In this document: one piece after another, positions 33,112 through 41,639 of the stretch | How the letters are laid out: each line of letters opens with the position of its first letter | Numbering within the stretch: the first letter of the stretch is position 1 | Assembly (NCBI GenBank): GCA_964407325.1 | Contig: CAYOVA010000004.1 | Coordinates: forward strand, 19,323-83,322 | Length of the DNA stretch: 64,000 nt | Direction of reading: 5' to 3' | From: JAOAFZ01 sp964407325 | GTDB taxonomy: Bacteria > Patescibacteriota > Microgenomatia > UBA1406 > GWC2-37-13 | The notes under the pieces: model-generated | What the model was told of the DNA's origin: nothing | What the model saw: only the letters and a program-made list of their open reading frames with translations | Databases searched by the model: none | Program-made: the position numbers and the translations under genes

Positions 33112-33134
33112 ATTACTTTCCAATCTACCCTGAC

Positions 33135-33395
33135 ATGAAAAAGGCTAAAAAGATTAAAACAAAAAAGAAGAACGCGGCAAAACGTGCAGCAAATGCTGCT
33201 AAAAAGCCCCGTGTTCGTAAAGCAGCAAAAGATCGTTTTGAAATTACCGGTAGTGGTAAAGTTATCCGTCGTGCACAAGGTGGACGTCATCGATATTCAC
33301 ACACTTCCGATACTCAGCGACGTCGCAGAAAAAGAACTGTTGAAGTTGAAGGCGAATTTGCCAAAAAAATTAAACAAATGCTTGGTATAGCATAA
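33135..33395 (+). CDS. rpmI: Ribosomal protein L35
   Basis: The 86-aa very basic protein has a Lys/Ala-rich N-terminal extension (about 1-35), followed by the L35 core (RFEITGSGKVIRRAQGGRHRYSH and a terminal KQMLG). L35 is a 50S component near the peptidyl-transferase region. The start at 33135 is preferred over the upstream 33102 frame. It is 5 nt upstream of rplT, the classical pair. Confidence 0.92.
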   Translation: MKKAKKIKTKKKNAAKRAANAAKKPRVRKAAKDRFEITGSGKVIRRAQGGRHRYSHTSDTQRRRRKRTVEVEGEFAKKIKQMLGIA

Positions 33396-33400
33396 CTACT

Positions 33401-33745
33401 ATGAGAGTCAAAGGTGGCATAAAAGCAAAAAGAAAACACAATAAGGTCTTAAAAATGGCGAAGGGTTTCTGGGGTAAACACGGAAACACCATTCGTAAAG
33501 CAAAAGAAACTCTTCTTCATGCTGGACAATACGCATACGACCATCGTAAAAAGAAGAAAAGAGACTTCCGATCGCTATGGATTACTCGCATTAATGCTGC
33601 TGTGCGTGAAAACGGCATGCAGTACAACCAGTTCATCAAGAAACTTTCAGATAAAAACGTGGCAATTGATCGCAAGATCCTCGCACAAATTGCAGTGGAA
33701 GACCCAACTGGCTTCAAGGGAATTGTCGAGAGCGTAAAAAACTAA
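33401..33745 (+). CDS. rplT: Ribosomal protein L20
   Basis: The 114-aa protein has the L20 core: KRKHNKVLKMAKGFWGKHGNTIRKAKETLLHAGQYA (about 10-45) and a FRSLWITRINAAVRENGMQYN stretch. It binds 23S rRNA early in 50S assembly. It follows rpmI after 5 nt (TAACTACT-ATG), a spacing seen at many junctions in this genome. Any L20 autoregulation through an RNA mimic was not apparent in the short rpmI leader. Confidence 0.95.
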   Translation: MRVKGGIKAKRKHNKVLKMAKGFWGKHGNTIRKAKETLLHAGQYAYDHRKKKKRDFRSLWITRINAAVRENGMQYNQFIKKLSDKNVAIDRKILAQIAVEDPTGFKGIVESVKN

Positions 33746-33791
33746 GAGCTTCATGTCGTAACGCTTCATTAAGAAGAAGTGGTTTGTTCAG

Positions 33792-34733
33792 TTACAGCAA
33801 CTCTATAATCTGTTTCTGTGCATCAAGCAGCTGTTCTTCAGTTACCAAATCAGGCGTGTCGTCGTTGCTATGATAGAAATCGAAAAGCCTGTGAAGGTCA
33901 CCACTGATCATTTTTGTTTTTGAAATGTATTTCTCTAAATTATGCAACGGTATACCCAACGGGAGAATCGTTTCATCGGTGATAACTTCGTGGTGAGAAT
34001 AACCTACACAATCTACACACAAAAGTAACTCAGCTTTTTCTACTAATTCACCATATTCATCCTGAAAAGCACGGTAACCTTTGCCCCAGTACACTGGTTC
34101 ATCAAAGGAAATTTCTTCATTGCCAGCTATTACAAAGAGATTGTTGTTTAGCAACTCTGGATTGTTTACGACCATATAAAGCAATACAGCAGTGCCTGAT
34201 GCATTATCAACAGCGCCAGATTCCCAACAATCATAGTGGGTAAAAATAATCGACTTAGGATTGGTAGTATTTCCAACTATAAAGTTATGGCCTGTAAATG
34301 TATACGGTTCAACTACTGTTTCACCGTTTACTTCTTGTGCTTCGATTACCTTTTGAACATCAGATCTTTTTATTGCCAATGCCGGATTCTTATAATAGAG
34401 TGCCATAGAAACCGAACCGGCACATTGAGGGTTGAAGTTAATATTCTGTGGCTGGTAGAAATCGTTATCACCCCAATATAAGGAACTCACAATGTTATTC
34501 TTGGTATCAAAAACGCCGCTTTCCCGACCGACATTGCGGCATTCTAACTGTTCGCCATTGACGAAAAGCGCGGCTTTTTTAGGAACAGGAACTGTTGTCT
34601 CAAATTCCTGATCGATAAACTCAATAGTATGAACCCTGAGAAACGAATTGATGAATTTAGCTGTTGCTTCTTCACCCTGGGCAAAGCGGGGAGAGAGCTT
34701 TACCAGGTCCTCAATAATAGATTTGATTGTCAT
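33792..34733 (-). CDS. M28-like zinc aminopeptidase
   Basis: The protein is 313 aa. Metal ligands fall in FTHYD (His/Asp), DNASG (bridging Asp), NEEISFDEP (catalytic Glu-Glu), DCVGYSHH and a terminal DLHRLFDFYHS segment. This matches the di-zinc M28/M20 peptidase fold. No signal peptide is evident, so it is probably cytosolic and acts on peptides. TACAAT ends 6 nt before the ATG at 34733, which supports this start over 34751. Confidence 0.75.
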   Translation of the reverse strand: MTIKSIIEDLVKLSPRFAQGEEATAKFINSFLRVHTIEFIDQEFETTVPVPKKAALFVNGEQLECRNVGRESGVFDTKNNIVSSLYWGDNDFYQPQNINFNPQCAGSVSMALYYKNPALAIKRSDVQKVIEAQEVNGETVVEPYTFTGHNFIVGNTTNPKSIIFTHYDCWESGAVDNASGTAVLLYMVVNNPELLNNNLFVIAGNEEISFDEPVYWGKGYRAFQDEYGELVEKAELLLCVDCVGYSHHEVITDETILPLGIPLHNLEKYISKTKMISGDLHRLFDFYHSNDDTPDLVTEEQLLDAQKQIIELL

Positions 34734-34754
34734 ATGTGTATTGTACTGCAAAGT

Positions 34755-36212
34755 TTACAGTTCATCAGGTAAATTTGCCAATACAGAAGCCCACCATTGG
34801 AGAACTGGCACCGTAGAAACGAGTTCAGTAGATCTTTTGTATTCCTGGGAACCTCCTGCTTTGAGAGCCATAAAGAACTCTTGCATACGTAATAACACAG
34901 TTGCTTCAATTTCTTTGGATCTTTTTTTCTGTTCTTCTTTACTTAATCCAGTTAGCTGCAATGACTGATACGCATCACTACGAGCTTGTCTGATATCGTA
35001 GAACTCGCCGGTGGGATGGATACGGGTATTGTCGAAATCGGGGATAGCACCATGGGGAATTCGCACTGTAGGAATCGGAACTCCATGTCGTCGTAATAAC
35101 TGCTGCATACGATGTATTTTTCCAGTAAAGCTCCAGCTATCTTCATTCAAGCTTGCAGTATCAACATCAACTAAACTCGTAAAAGGCGCATAGTACATAG
35201 ACGGATCTACTTTCCCGTTTTTTAAAACCAATCCTGTATTTTCGTCTATACTTACTCCTGGTTGTCCTACTGCAAATGACCCTAATAAGCCTCTTGTTTC
35301 TCCAGGTAAACGGGAGTGTTTTAAGAGAGCTCGCGAAAAATCAGCCATTTCAGCATGTACAATAGGCATCCGGCCTTCATCAGGTAAATAGCCGGATCTG
35401 CGCATACGTTGAACCGTTTTATCGAACATCAGTCTATGAAATTGAGATAAGGATACGAGTCCCGGATTTTCTTGCATCGAATAAGGATTTGCAAGAATTT
35501 CTTCCCAAGGCATTCCCAGTGCACCTTCAATGAACTCGATTGTACCCTGTTCCTTTGTTTGAAAGGCCGATTGGGCACCACGGGGATCAAGCGGATTTCT
35601 CAATTCAATAAAAATGTCCCTAAAAGAATGACCATCGATTTCTTCAAGCGATTGCACATTGCTTATGCTACCATCCGCGGATCTTACTGCTGCTGGCACT
35701 ATGGATACACTGGCAAATTGTGGCCTTCCATTTTTGTCATTCCCTGTAAAATAGCGTTGATTGCCGATAGCTTCCATTTTTTCAGGAGCGAGAGTCATTA
35801 CGTCATCACTGTAACTTATACAGAGAACACAACCCGGAACATCGTAACGCTGAACAACTGCTCCGACAACTACAGGATCCGATAGATTATAAGGAGTTGC
35901 AGGAGGTACCTGCGATTTTACAGCACCAGTGAACGCGCCTTTTTGCCTTTTCTCAACTATGAATTGTTCAAGTCCTGCATCTATTAAAAATGCATCAGGA
36001 TCTGCTATACCATATGCCTCCTGTAAAAATTGATAAGCCGTATCTCCGTATGGATCATTTCCATAGTTCATTACCGCCTGTTCTACAGTTGTATATTCCA
36101 CTTTATCCTTGAATGGAATCTCTTCCTCTTGAACAGATGGTTCTGCAATATGACCATTCAGACCTAATGCAATCATCCTTTCAATACCGGTTTGTTCTAC
36201 ATTTTTTGCCAT
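34755..36212 (-). CDS. Unknown attenuator-controlled protein, copy A (485 aa)
   Basis: No known family is recognised. The protein is soluble and has no signal peptide or membrane helix. It is paralogous to copy B (36395-38019). Shared segments include EQTGIERMI near the start, VEYTT(V/L)EQAV, NGxPQFAS, a NPLDPRGA-like motif, FIEGxLG and an identical-style C-terminus ending WWASVxANLPDEL. The ATG abuts the U tract of an upstream terminator, with no Shine-Dalgarno. Expression is expected to depend on the leader peptide at 36259-36318. Position between rplT and pheS, with regulation resembling amino-acid biosynthesis genes, hints at a starvation role, but function is unknown. Confidence 0.72.
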   Translation of the reverse strand: MAKNVEQTGIERMIALGLNGHIAEPSVQEEEIPFKDKVEYTTVEQAVMNYGNDPYGDTAYQFLQEAYGIADPDAFLIDAGLEQFIVEKRQKGAFTGAVKSQVPPATPYNLSDPVVVGAVVQRYDVPGCVLCISYSDDVMTLAPEKMEAIGNQRYFTGNDKNGRPQFASVSIVPAAVRSADGSISNVQSLEEIDGHSFRDIFIELRNPLDPRGAQSAFQTKEQGTIEFIEGALGMPWEEILANPYSMQENPGLVSLSQFHRLMFDKTVQRMRRSGYLPDEGRMPIVHAEMADFSRALLKHSRLPGETRGLLGSFAVGQPGVSIDENTGLVLKNGKVDPSMYYAPFTSLVDVDTASLNEDSWSFTGKIHRMQQLLRRHGVPIPTVRIPHGAIPDFDNTRIHPTGEFYDIRQARSDAYQSLQLTGLSKEEQKKRSKEIEATVLLRMQEFFMALKAGGSQEYKRSTELVSTVPVLQWWASVLANLPDEL

Positions 36213-36358
36213 AAAAAAAACCGCCCTCCGGCGGTCTGAGTACTTTTAACAATACAAATTACTCCCCGCCGTTATGCGGGCTGTGCCATGAACTTAGAGT
36301 AATAGATGAATTTTTCATTGATTAGGCATTATAACATGAAGAGGTTGAGGTTTGTCAA
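36213..36358 (-). promoter_or_regulatory. Promoter and attenuator of unknown protein A
   Basis: Minus strand: TTGACA (36358-36353), a 19-nt spacer and an extended -10 TGTTATAAT (ending 36328). The leader peptide starts 9 nt later. Strand GGCGG-G-GAGTA at the end of the leader ORF can pair with TACTC-AGA-CCGCC further down to form an antiterminator of about 10 bp. The terminator CCGCC-GGAG-GGCGG (36234-36221) has eight U (36220-36213) directly touching the start codon. It is a duplicate of the element upstream of copy B. Confidence 0.82.
36259..36318 (-). CDS. Leader peptide of unknown protein A (19 aa)
   Basis: The 20-codon ORF on the minus strand encodes MKNSSITLSSWHSPHNGGE, near-leaderless after the -10 at 36328-36333. 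Conserved with the copy-B leader are MK, ITL and the C-terminal NGGE, whose codons also form the antiterminator strand. By position relative to that strand, the Trp-His-Ser codons (11-13) are where Thr sits in the thr leaders, so these amino acids may be sensed. That is inference. Confidence 0.72.
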   Translation of the reverse strand: MKNSSITLSSWHSPHNGGE

Positions 36359-36394
36359 CGTGTTTACCTACCTGCTCATAATATGAGTTACAAA

Positions 36395-38019
36395 TTACAG
36401 TTCATCAGGTAGGTTAGCGATAACCGATGCCCACCAGCGTAAGATCGGTTCTGTAGCAACTGCTTCAGTTACAACTTTAAAGGCATCAGAATCACCAGAT
36501 CCACCATTGCCTAAGGATGCATAAAAACGTGCCATATGTTCCGCTTTAATTCTGGCAATCATCGGTCCCATCCTATTTCTTTCAGATTTTGACTTGCCAG
36601 TCAGATCTATCTCTGAAACTGCAGCTGTCTCCGCTGCTCTCAAATCATAATAAATACCTGTTGGATGTACCATGCTTGCTGTAATATCCCATTCATCCAT
36701 TTCAGGAACAGCGATCGTAGGATTGGTCTGTTTATAATGTTTTAATAATGCTTGCATTCTCTTTACTTTCTGCATAAAAAACCAGCTTTGCACATGTAAT
36801 GAAACAATATCAACATCGAAAAAAGAGGTCATTATTGGATAATATGATGCAGGATCAATTTTCTTTCCTTTTTTGAGTATGCCGGAACGGGGGTCAAACG
36901 CCATCTTCAACTGCTTCATTGCAAATTGCTGAATCTGATGAGCAATATCATCTGGAAGACCAAAAATAACACGTTTCTGATCATCTGTTAACCGCTCATT
37001 ATGTTGCATTACTGCTTTTCGGGCGCCCTCTGCGTTATTAAGGTTCGTTACTGCATTGTAAATCGTTTCTACTGCTTCCGGATTCAAAGACAGGAATTCC
37101 GCAATAAACTCCTGTGGTGAGATAGAAAAGCCAAGTATCCTTTTCGTATCTTCTGACGCATTTACATGCTTGAGTACTCCCCTGGAAATATCACGAATAT
37201 CAGTTGACAGTATTGGCATGTGTGATTCTGATGGAAGTACCCCCTGTTTACGTAATCTTTCTATAGCTAGATCGAATAATACATGGTGTAATTGGGTTAA
37301 TGACACTAAACCTGGATTTTCTGCTTGAGAACGGGAATTATCAGCAAGTTCTTTCCATGATTTACCTAACACACCTTCGATATACTCCTGATGAGTTCCA
37401 TCTGATGATTTAAATGAAAACCCGGCTCCACGCGGATCAAGAGGTGTCTGAGCGTATACAAAAATATCCTCCAAAGGGTGACCAAATGCTTCTTCAACAG
37501 TTTGAATTTCGCGAATTTGTCCATCCTTCCCCCTAACTGCATGAGGAACGATAGCCATACTGGCAAATTGCGGCTTTCCATTCCGGTCATTACCTACAAA
37601 ATATNNNNNNNNNNNNNNNNNNNNNNNNNNNNNNNNNNNNNNNNNNNNNNNNNNNNNNNNNNNNNNNNNNNNNNNNNNNNNNNNNNNNNNNNNNNNNNNN
37701 NNNNATGGCGGGTGTGTGACTTTACTCCTCCTACGAATGCACCCTTTCTTCTTTTTTCTTCAACATATTGACCTAATCCCATATCTTCAAGGAAAGCCTC
37801 AGGATCTGATACACCAAAGGCTTCCCGGTAAAACTGATCCGTTCGATCCCCATACGGATCTTCAGTGTAATTTGCTACTGCCTGTTCAAGAGTCGTATAC
37901 TCAACTTCTTCGAAATAAGGATACAACTCAGGTGTTCTGGATGGAGTTTTCCCATCCGGGTTTATAATTCCTTGCTGAATCATTCTTTCTATACCGGTTT
38001 GTTCTGCTCTATTTAACAT
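36395..38019 (-). CDS. Unknown attenuator-controlled protein, copy B (interrupted by assembly gap)
   Basis: Paralog of copy A, about 540 aa or more. The N-terminal part (37705-38019) and C-terminal part (36395-37604) are separated by 100 N; the paralog suggests that about 50 residues are missing, more than 100 nt, so the gap length is arbitrary. The two parts are out of frame only because of this placeholder. Shared segments are EQTGIERMI, VEYTTLEQAV, YFVGND, LDPRGAG, IEGVLG and WWASVIANLPDEL. It differs by an insertion of about 60 residues near the middle (an Asn/Ala-rich helical stretch before DPRSGILKKG). No known function is recognised. Confidence 0.7.
37605..37704. other. Assembly gap (100 N) inside unknown gene B
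   Basis: Exactly 100 undetermined bases. The surrounding sequence continues a single gene in both directions. Comparison with copy A indicates that the true gap is longer than 100 nt and is not a frameshift. Confidence 0.98.
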
Positions 38020-38033
38020 GGGTTATTTACCAT

Positions 38034-38183
38034 AAAAAAAACCGCCTTCCGGCGGTCTGAGTAATTTTCAAAGCATGAGTTACTCTCCGCCGTTTCGCGG
38101 GTTGACTAGTAGTCCAATTAGAGTAATCTGACGTGCTTTCATTTAAGTTAGAGTTATAACATAAAGGAGTATTGTTTTGTCAA
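38034..38183 (-). promoter_or_regulatory. Promoter and attenuator of unknown protein B
   Basis: Minus strand: TTGACA (38183-38178), a 19-nt spacer and TGTTATAAC (-10 at 38158-38153), identical in layout to copy A. The leader ORF ends with the strand GGCGG-A-GAGTAA, which can pair with TTACTC-AGA-CCGCC (an 11-bp antiterminator). The terminator stem CCGCC-GGAA-GGCGG and its U run (ending at 38034) come just before the gene. The ATG at 38019 lies about 14 nt beyond the U run; an out-of-frame ATG sits at 38033. Confidence 0.82.
38080..38142 (-). CDS. Leader peptide of unknown protein B (20 aa)
   Basis: The 21-codon ORF encodes MKARQITLIGLLVNPRNGGE, starting 10 nt after the -10. It shares MK, ITL and NGGE with the copy-A leader, but the control region differs (Ile-Gly-Leu-Leu-Val against Ser-Ser-Trp-His). 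If it works by stalling, branched-chain amino acids would be the likely signal. Translation arrest by other means is also possible. Confidence 0.72.
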   Translation of the reverse strand: MKARQITLIGLLVNPRNGGE

Positions 38184-38254
38184 GTAGCGAGCATATATTC
38201 ACGTATTACTTTTTCACATGCAAACTGTACAGGTTTTAGGTACAATAGCGTATT

Positions 38255-39244
38255 ATGGTTGATCTTGAGGCACTAAAGAAGAAAGCAACAGAGGAAATTA
38301 ACAATGTATCTTCATCAAAAGCACTTGAAGAAGTGCGCATTTCGTATGAAGGCCGCAACGGCGTAGTCAACCAGCAATTTGTTGCATTAAAAACTGCCTC
38401 TCCCGAAGAAAAAAAAGACCTTGGACCTGCTTTAAATGCTTTTAAGAACTTTATCCGTGAAACAATCGCTGCTAAAGAACAGGAACTGTTCCATCAAACA
38501 GGAAACACCGATATTGATATTTCCCTTCCCGGGATACGACAAAAATTAGGCGAGTACCATCCGCATACTATTATTCGCCGTCAAATAAATGACATTTTTA
38601 AGCAGCTGGGCTTTTCCGTGTATGAAGGTCCGCATATTGAAACGGATGAGTATGTATTTGAGCGAGCAAATTTGCCCAAAAACCACCCGGCACGTTCTTT
38701 ACAGGACACCATTATCATTGAAGATCCGGAGGTTATTTTACGTTCCCATACGTCTTCAGTTGAAAACCGCGCCATGGAAAACGAAGAACTTCCATTGCGA
38801 ATAGTTGTTCCTGGTGTAGCATTCCGTTATGAAACTCCTAATCAAACAAACCACTTCCTGTTTTACCAGTACGAAGGCATGGCAATTGCTGAAGATATTA
38901 CCATGGCTGACCTCCATGGGACATTTGAATCGTTCTGCAAGTCGTTTTTTGGTGATGATGTCCGCATTCGCATTCGCGCGAAGTACTATCCGCAAGTCGA
39001 GCCGGGATGCGGCCTGGATATGACATGTACTTTTTGCCATGGTGAAGGCTGTGCTGTGTGTAAACGCCGCGGCTGGGTAGAAATTGCCGGTGCGGGAATG
39101 ATTCACGCAAATATGTTGCGTGCAAATGGTATAGACCCGGAAAAGTACTCGGGCTTTGCCTGGGGCATGGGTTTTGACCGCATGGTAATGCAGAAACTGA
39201 AAATTGATGACATTCGCAAGTTATATGATGGGACGTTGATTTAA
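38255..39244 (+). CDS. pheS: Phenylalanyl-tRNA synthetase alpha subunit
   Basis: Class II catalytic subunit, 329 aa. HPHTIIRRQI and FERANLPKNHPARSLQDT mark the motif 1-2 region. A Cys-rich insertion (CGLDMTCTFCHGEGCAVC) precedes the conserved GWVEIAGAGM segment. Motif 3 region GFAWGMGFDRM lies near the C-terminus. It forms an alpha2-beta2 enzyme with PheT and begins a two-gene unit with it. TACAAT (38241-38246) ends 8 nt before the ATG; no attenuator precedes it. Confidence 0.95.
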   Translation: MVDLEALKKKATEEINNVSSSKALEEVRISYEGRNGVVNQQFVALKTASPEEKKDLGPALNAFKNFIRETIAAKEQELFHQTGNTDIDISLPGIRQKLGEYHPHTIIRRQINDIFKQLGFSVYEGPHIETDEYVFERANLPKNHPARSLQDTIIIEDPEVILRSHTSSVENRAMENEELPLRIVVPGVAFRYETPNQTNHFLFYQYEGMAIAEDITMADLHGTFESFCKSFFGDDVRIRIRAKYYPQVEPGCGLDMTCTFCHGEGCAVCKRRGWVEIAGAGMIHANMLRANGIDPEKYSGFAWGMGFDRMVMQKLKIDDIRKLYDGTLI

Positions 39245-39275
39245 ATGCTAAAGCGCTAGACGCACAACCAAAACT

Positions 39276-41336
39276 ATGAACATACCTATTTCCTGGATTA
39301 AAGAATACGTTGATCTACCGGAAGACCTGAAGGTCTTTACCGATAAAATGAGCATGATCGGCCATATGCTTGATAAGCAATTTGAGCGCGAGGGAGATAC
39401 TGTTATCGATTTGGAATTACGAGGAAATAGAGCCGATTGTTACGCCATTCTTGGTATTGCCCGGGAATCTCACGCAAGTTTTGGTGGGAGGTTTACTATA
39501 CCTGAAGTAAAACTGCAGTTACCATCGCAAAAATATCCAGACTTTGATGTTGTAGTTGAACATCCAGACGTTCATCGGTTTTACTCCGTGATTATTAGTA
39601 ATGTCAAGGTGGGACCTTCACCCGAATGGATGCAGCAAAGACTGCGCGCATATGGAATGGAAGTAATCAACAACGTAGTTGATATCACCAATTATGTAAT
39701 GCTGGAAACCGGGATGCCAATGCATGCGTTTGATTTGAAGAACATGCGAGGTAGCAAACTGATTTTACGCGCCGGAAAAAAAGGCGATTCGTTCCATTCC
39801 TTTGACGAAACAGATGTACAAATTACCGAAAATGATATTGTCTTTGGAACTGAAGACGGAGGAGCACTAGGACTTGCCGGAATCGTTGGTGGTATAGAAT
39901 CCGGAATCAGCAATGATACCACTGATATCCTGCTGGAATGCGCTGCCTACGATCGCGCAACCATCCGAAAATCGATGTTTTACCATAAGTCGATGACCGA
40001 AGCTGGATTACGGCATTCACACGATTTACATGCTTCATTATGCGACTACGCTTTACCACGGGCAGCTGAATTAGTGTTAGAACTGGCACAGAGCGGCTCT
40101 ACCGAAATAACCGGAGCCAACGACCACTACCCTAATCCCGAGCAACCGCGCACAATCTTGTTCAATCCTTCCGAAGTAACCCGATTGGGAGGAGTAGAAG
40201 TTCCAACAGCAGAGCAAAAAGCAGTGCTGGAACGGCTCGAATTCAACGTAGAAGAAAAGGACGGGAAGCTCGAAGTAACAGTGCCACTCTTCCGCACCGA
40301 TGTAGTCGCTTCGGAAGATATTGTCGAAGAAGTCTTACGCATTTGGGGTTACGAAAAGATTCCTTCAAAAACGTTATCCAGCGTTATTCCAAAGCCGCTT
40401 ATCCAACCTGAAGTAATTATCGAAGAACAATCACGAGACATAATGATTGCCCAGGGAGTTGATGAAATTATTACGGTACCATTTGTCCATGAACCAATGT
40501 TTGCAGCAATGGAAGACCCTCTTCAAGACCGCGCAATTGCAATTGTAAACCCACCCACAAGCCTGCATACCCACATGCGTACCACTATGTTTGTTGAGCA
40601 CTTAACTGTTGCCCACAAAATTTTGGCAAGAGGTGACGAAGAAGTCGCCGTATTCGAAATCGGCAAAGTATATATGAAAAAAGAGGGGGAACAGCATCAG
40701 GCTCCGCATAAAAAAGAATTTCCATATTTGGAATTGCGACAGCTTACTGCAACATTTGCTTCAAAAAAGAAAAAATGGGATTACTATAAAGTAAAAGGGA
40801 TTGTTGAAAACTACCTCGATAGGATTGGCGTTAAAAATAGTACCTTTACCCGGTATGAAGGCTTCCCCTATAGTACCGCCGCTCTCATAAAACAAGGGGA
40901 TCGAGTGCTGGGTTCAATTGGATTGCTAAACCAAGTTATGACACGAAGTGTGTTCCACATAGAAGAGGATATTTATGGATTCGTACTAGATATTGAAGAA
41001 ATCACTCATGCTGAAAAAGTACAGAAAAGCTTTGTACCGTATTCGCAATACCCGGCAGTTGTATTAGATATGTCTGTAGTTATACAGAAGTCTGTACAAG
41101 CCGGCGATATGATCCAAAAAGTGAAAGAAATTGGAGGAGAGTTATTACGAGAGGTATCAATCCAGGACGTCTACGAAAAAGGGGATAATGAACGCTCGAT
41201 CCTGCTTACCATTCACTACCAGTCGAAAGACCGCAACTTAACCACAGAAGAAGTGAACCAGAAACACCAGGAGATTGCCACAGCTTTACAAGAAAGTTTT
41301 AACGCAGTTATCCAAGGAAAAATAATTTCACAATAA
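39276..41336 (+). CDS. pheT: Phenylalanyl-tRNA synthetase beta subunit lacking the N-terminal tRNA-binding domain
   Basis: At 686 aa it is about 100 aa shorter than typical. The EMAP/OB-fold tRNA-binding domain usually found near residues 40-150 is absent: the protein runs straight from the N-terminal WIKEYVDL segment to the LELRGNRADCYAILGIARE motif. The B3/B4 editing region, B5 domain and C-terminal ferredoxin-like anticodon domain (about 590-685) are present. It lies 31 nt after pheS. Confidence 0.93.
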   Translation: MNIPISWIKEYVDLPEDLKVFTDKMSMIGHMLDKQFEREGDTVIDLELRGNRADCYAILGIARESHASFGGRFTIPEVKLQLPSQKYPDFDVVVEHPDVHRFYSVIISNVKVGPSPEWMQQRLRAYGMEVINNVVDITNYVMLETGMPMHAFDLKNMRGSKLILRAGKKGDSFHSFDETDVQITENDIVFGTEDGGALGLAGIVGGIESGISNDTTDILLECAAYDRATIRKSMFYHKSMTEAGLRHSHDLHASLCDYALPRAAELVLELAQSGSTEITGANDHYPNPEQPRTILFNPSEVTRLGGVEVPTAEQKAVLERLEFNVEEKDGKLEVTVPLFRTDVVASEDIVEEVLRIWGYEKIPSKTLSSVIPKPLIQPEVIIEEQSRDIMIAQGVDEIITVPFVHEPMFAAMEDPLQDRAIAIVNPPTSLHTHMRTTMFVEHLTVAHKILARGDEEVAVFEIGKVYMKKEGEQHQAPHKKEFPYLELRQLTATFASKKKKWDYYKVKGIVENYLDRIGVKNSTFTRYEGFPYSTAALIKQGDRVLGSIGLLNQVMTRSVFHIEEDIYGFVLDIEEITHAEKVQKSFVPYSQYPAVVLDMSVVIQKSVQAGDMIQKVKEIGGELLREVSIQDVYEKGDNERSILLTIHYQSKDRNLTTEEVNQKHQEIATALQESFNAVIQGKIISQ

Positions 41337-41338
41337 CT

Positions 41339-41587
41339 ATGGACGAGCAGAAAAACCAGCAGAAAATTAATCTGAATCCAGATACAACCCCAATTCTCTA
41401 TACCGATAATATTTTCATGACCTCGCACGAATTCGGCATAGTAATTGATTTTGGCCAGAAAATGGGACCAACAAACGATACAAAAATCGTTTCACGAATA
41501 GGTATGAGCCGCGAACATGCTAAAAAATTCCTCACGGAGCTGGGGAAAATGATTGCCATGACAGAGGGGAATGCCACTACAGATTAA
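41339..41587 (+). CDS. DUF3467-like small protein, 82 aa
   Basis: Starts 2 nt after the pheT stop, so it is co-transcribed. The sequence pattern, with a YTDNIFMTSHEFGIVIDFGQKMGP segment and a terminal MSREHAKKFLTELGKMI, matches the DUF3467 family of small proteins of unknown role. It is soluble with no signal. It was placed with pheT rather than the next gene, which has its own -10. Confidence 0.7.
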   Translation: MDEQKNQQKINLNPDTTPILYTDNIFMTSHEFGIVIDFGQKMGPTNDTKIVSRIGMSREHAKKFLTELGKMIAMTEGNATTD

Positions 41588-41639
41588 CGATAATTGAACA
41601 TTTGTTCACCTTTTCTGAAAATTCAGCTATACTATCTTC

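Noticed and set aside
36395..38019. Frameshift or split gene in unknown gene B
   Set aside because: The frame change coincides with a 100-N placeholder, and the paralog shows that about 50 residues are missing there. It is an assembly artefact.
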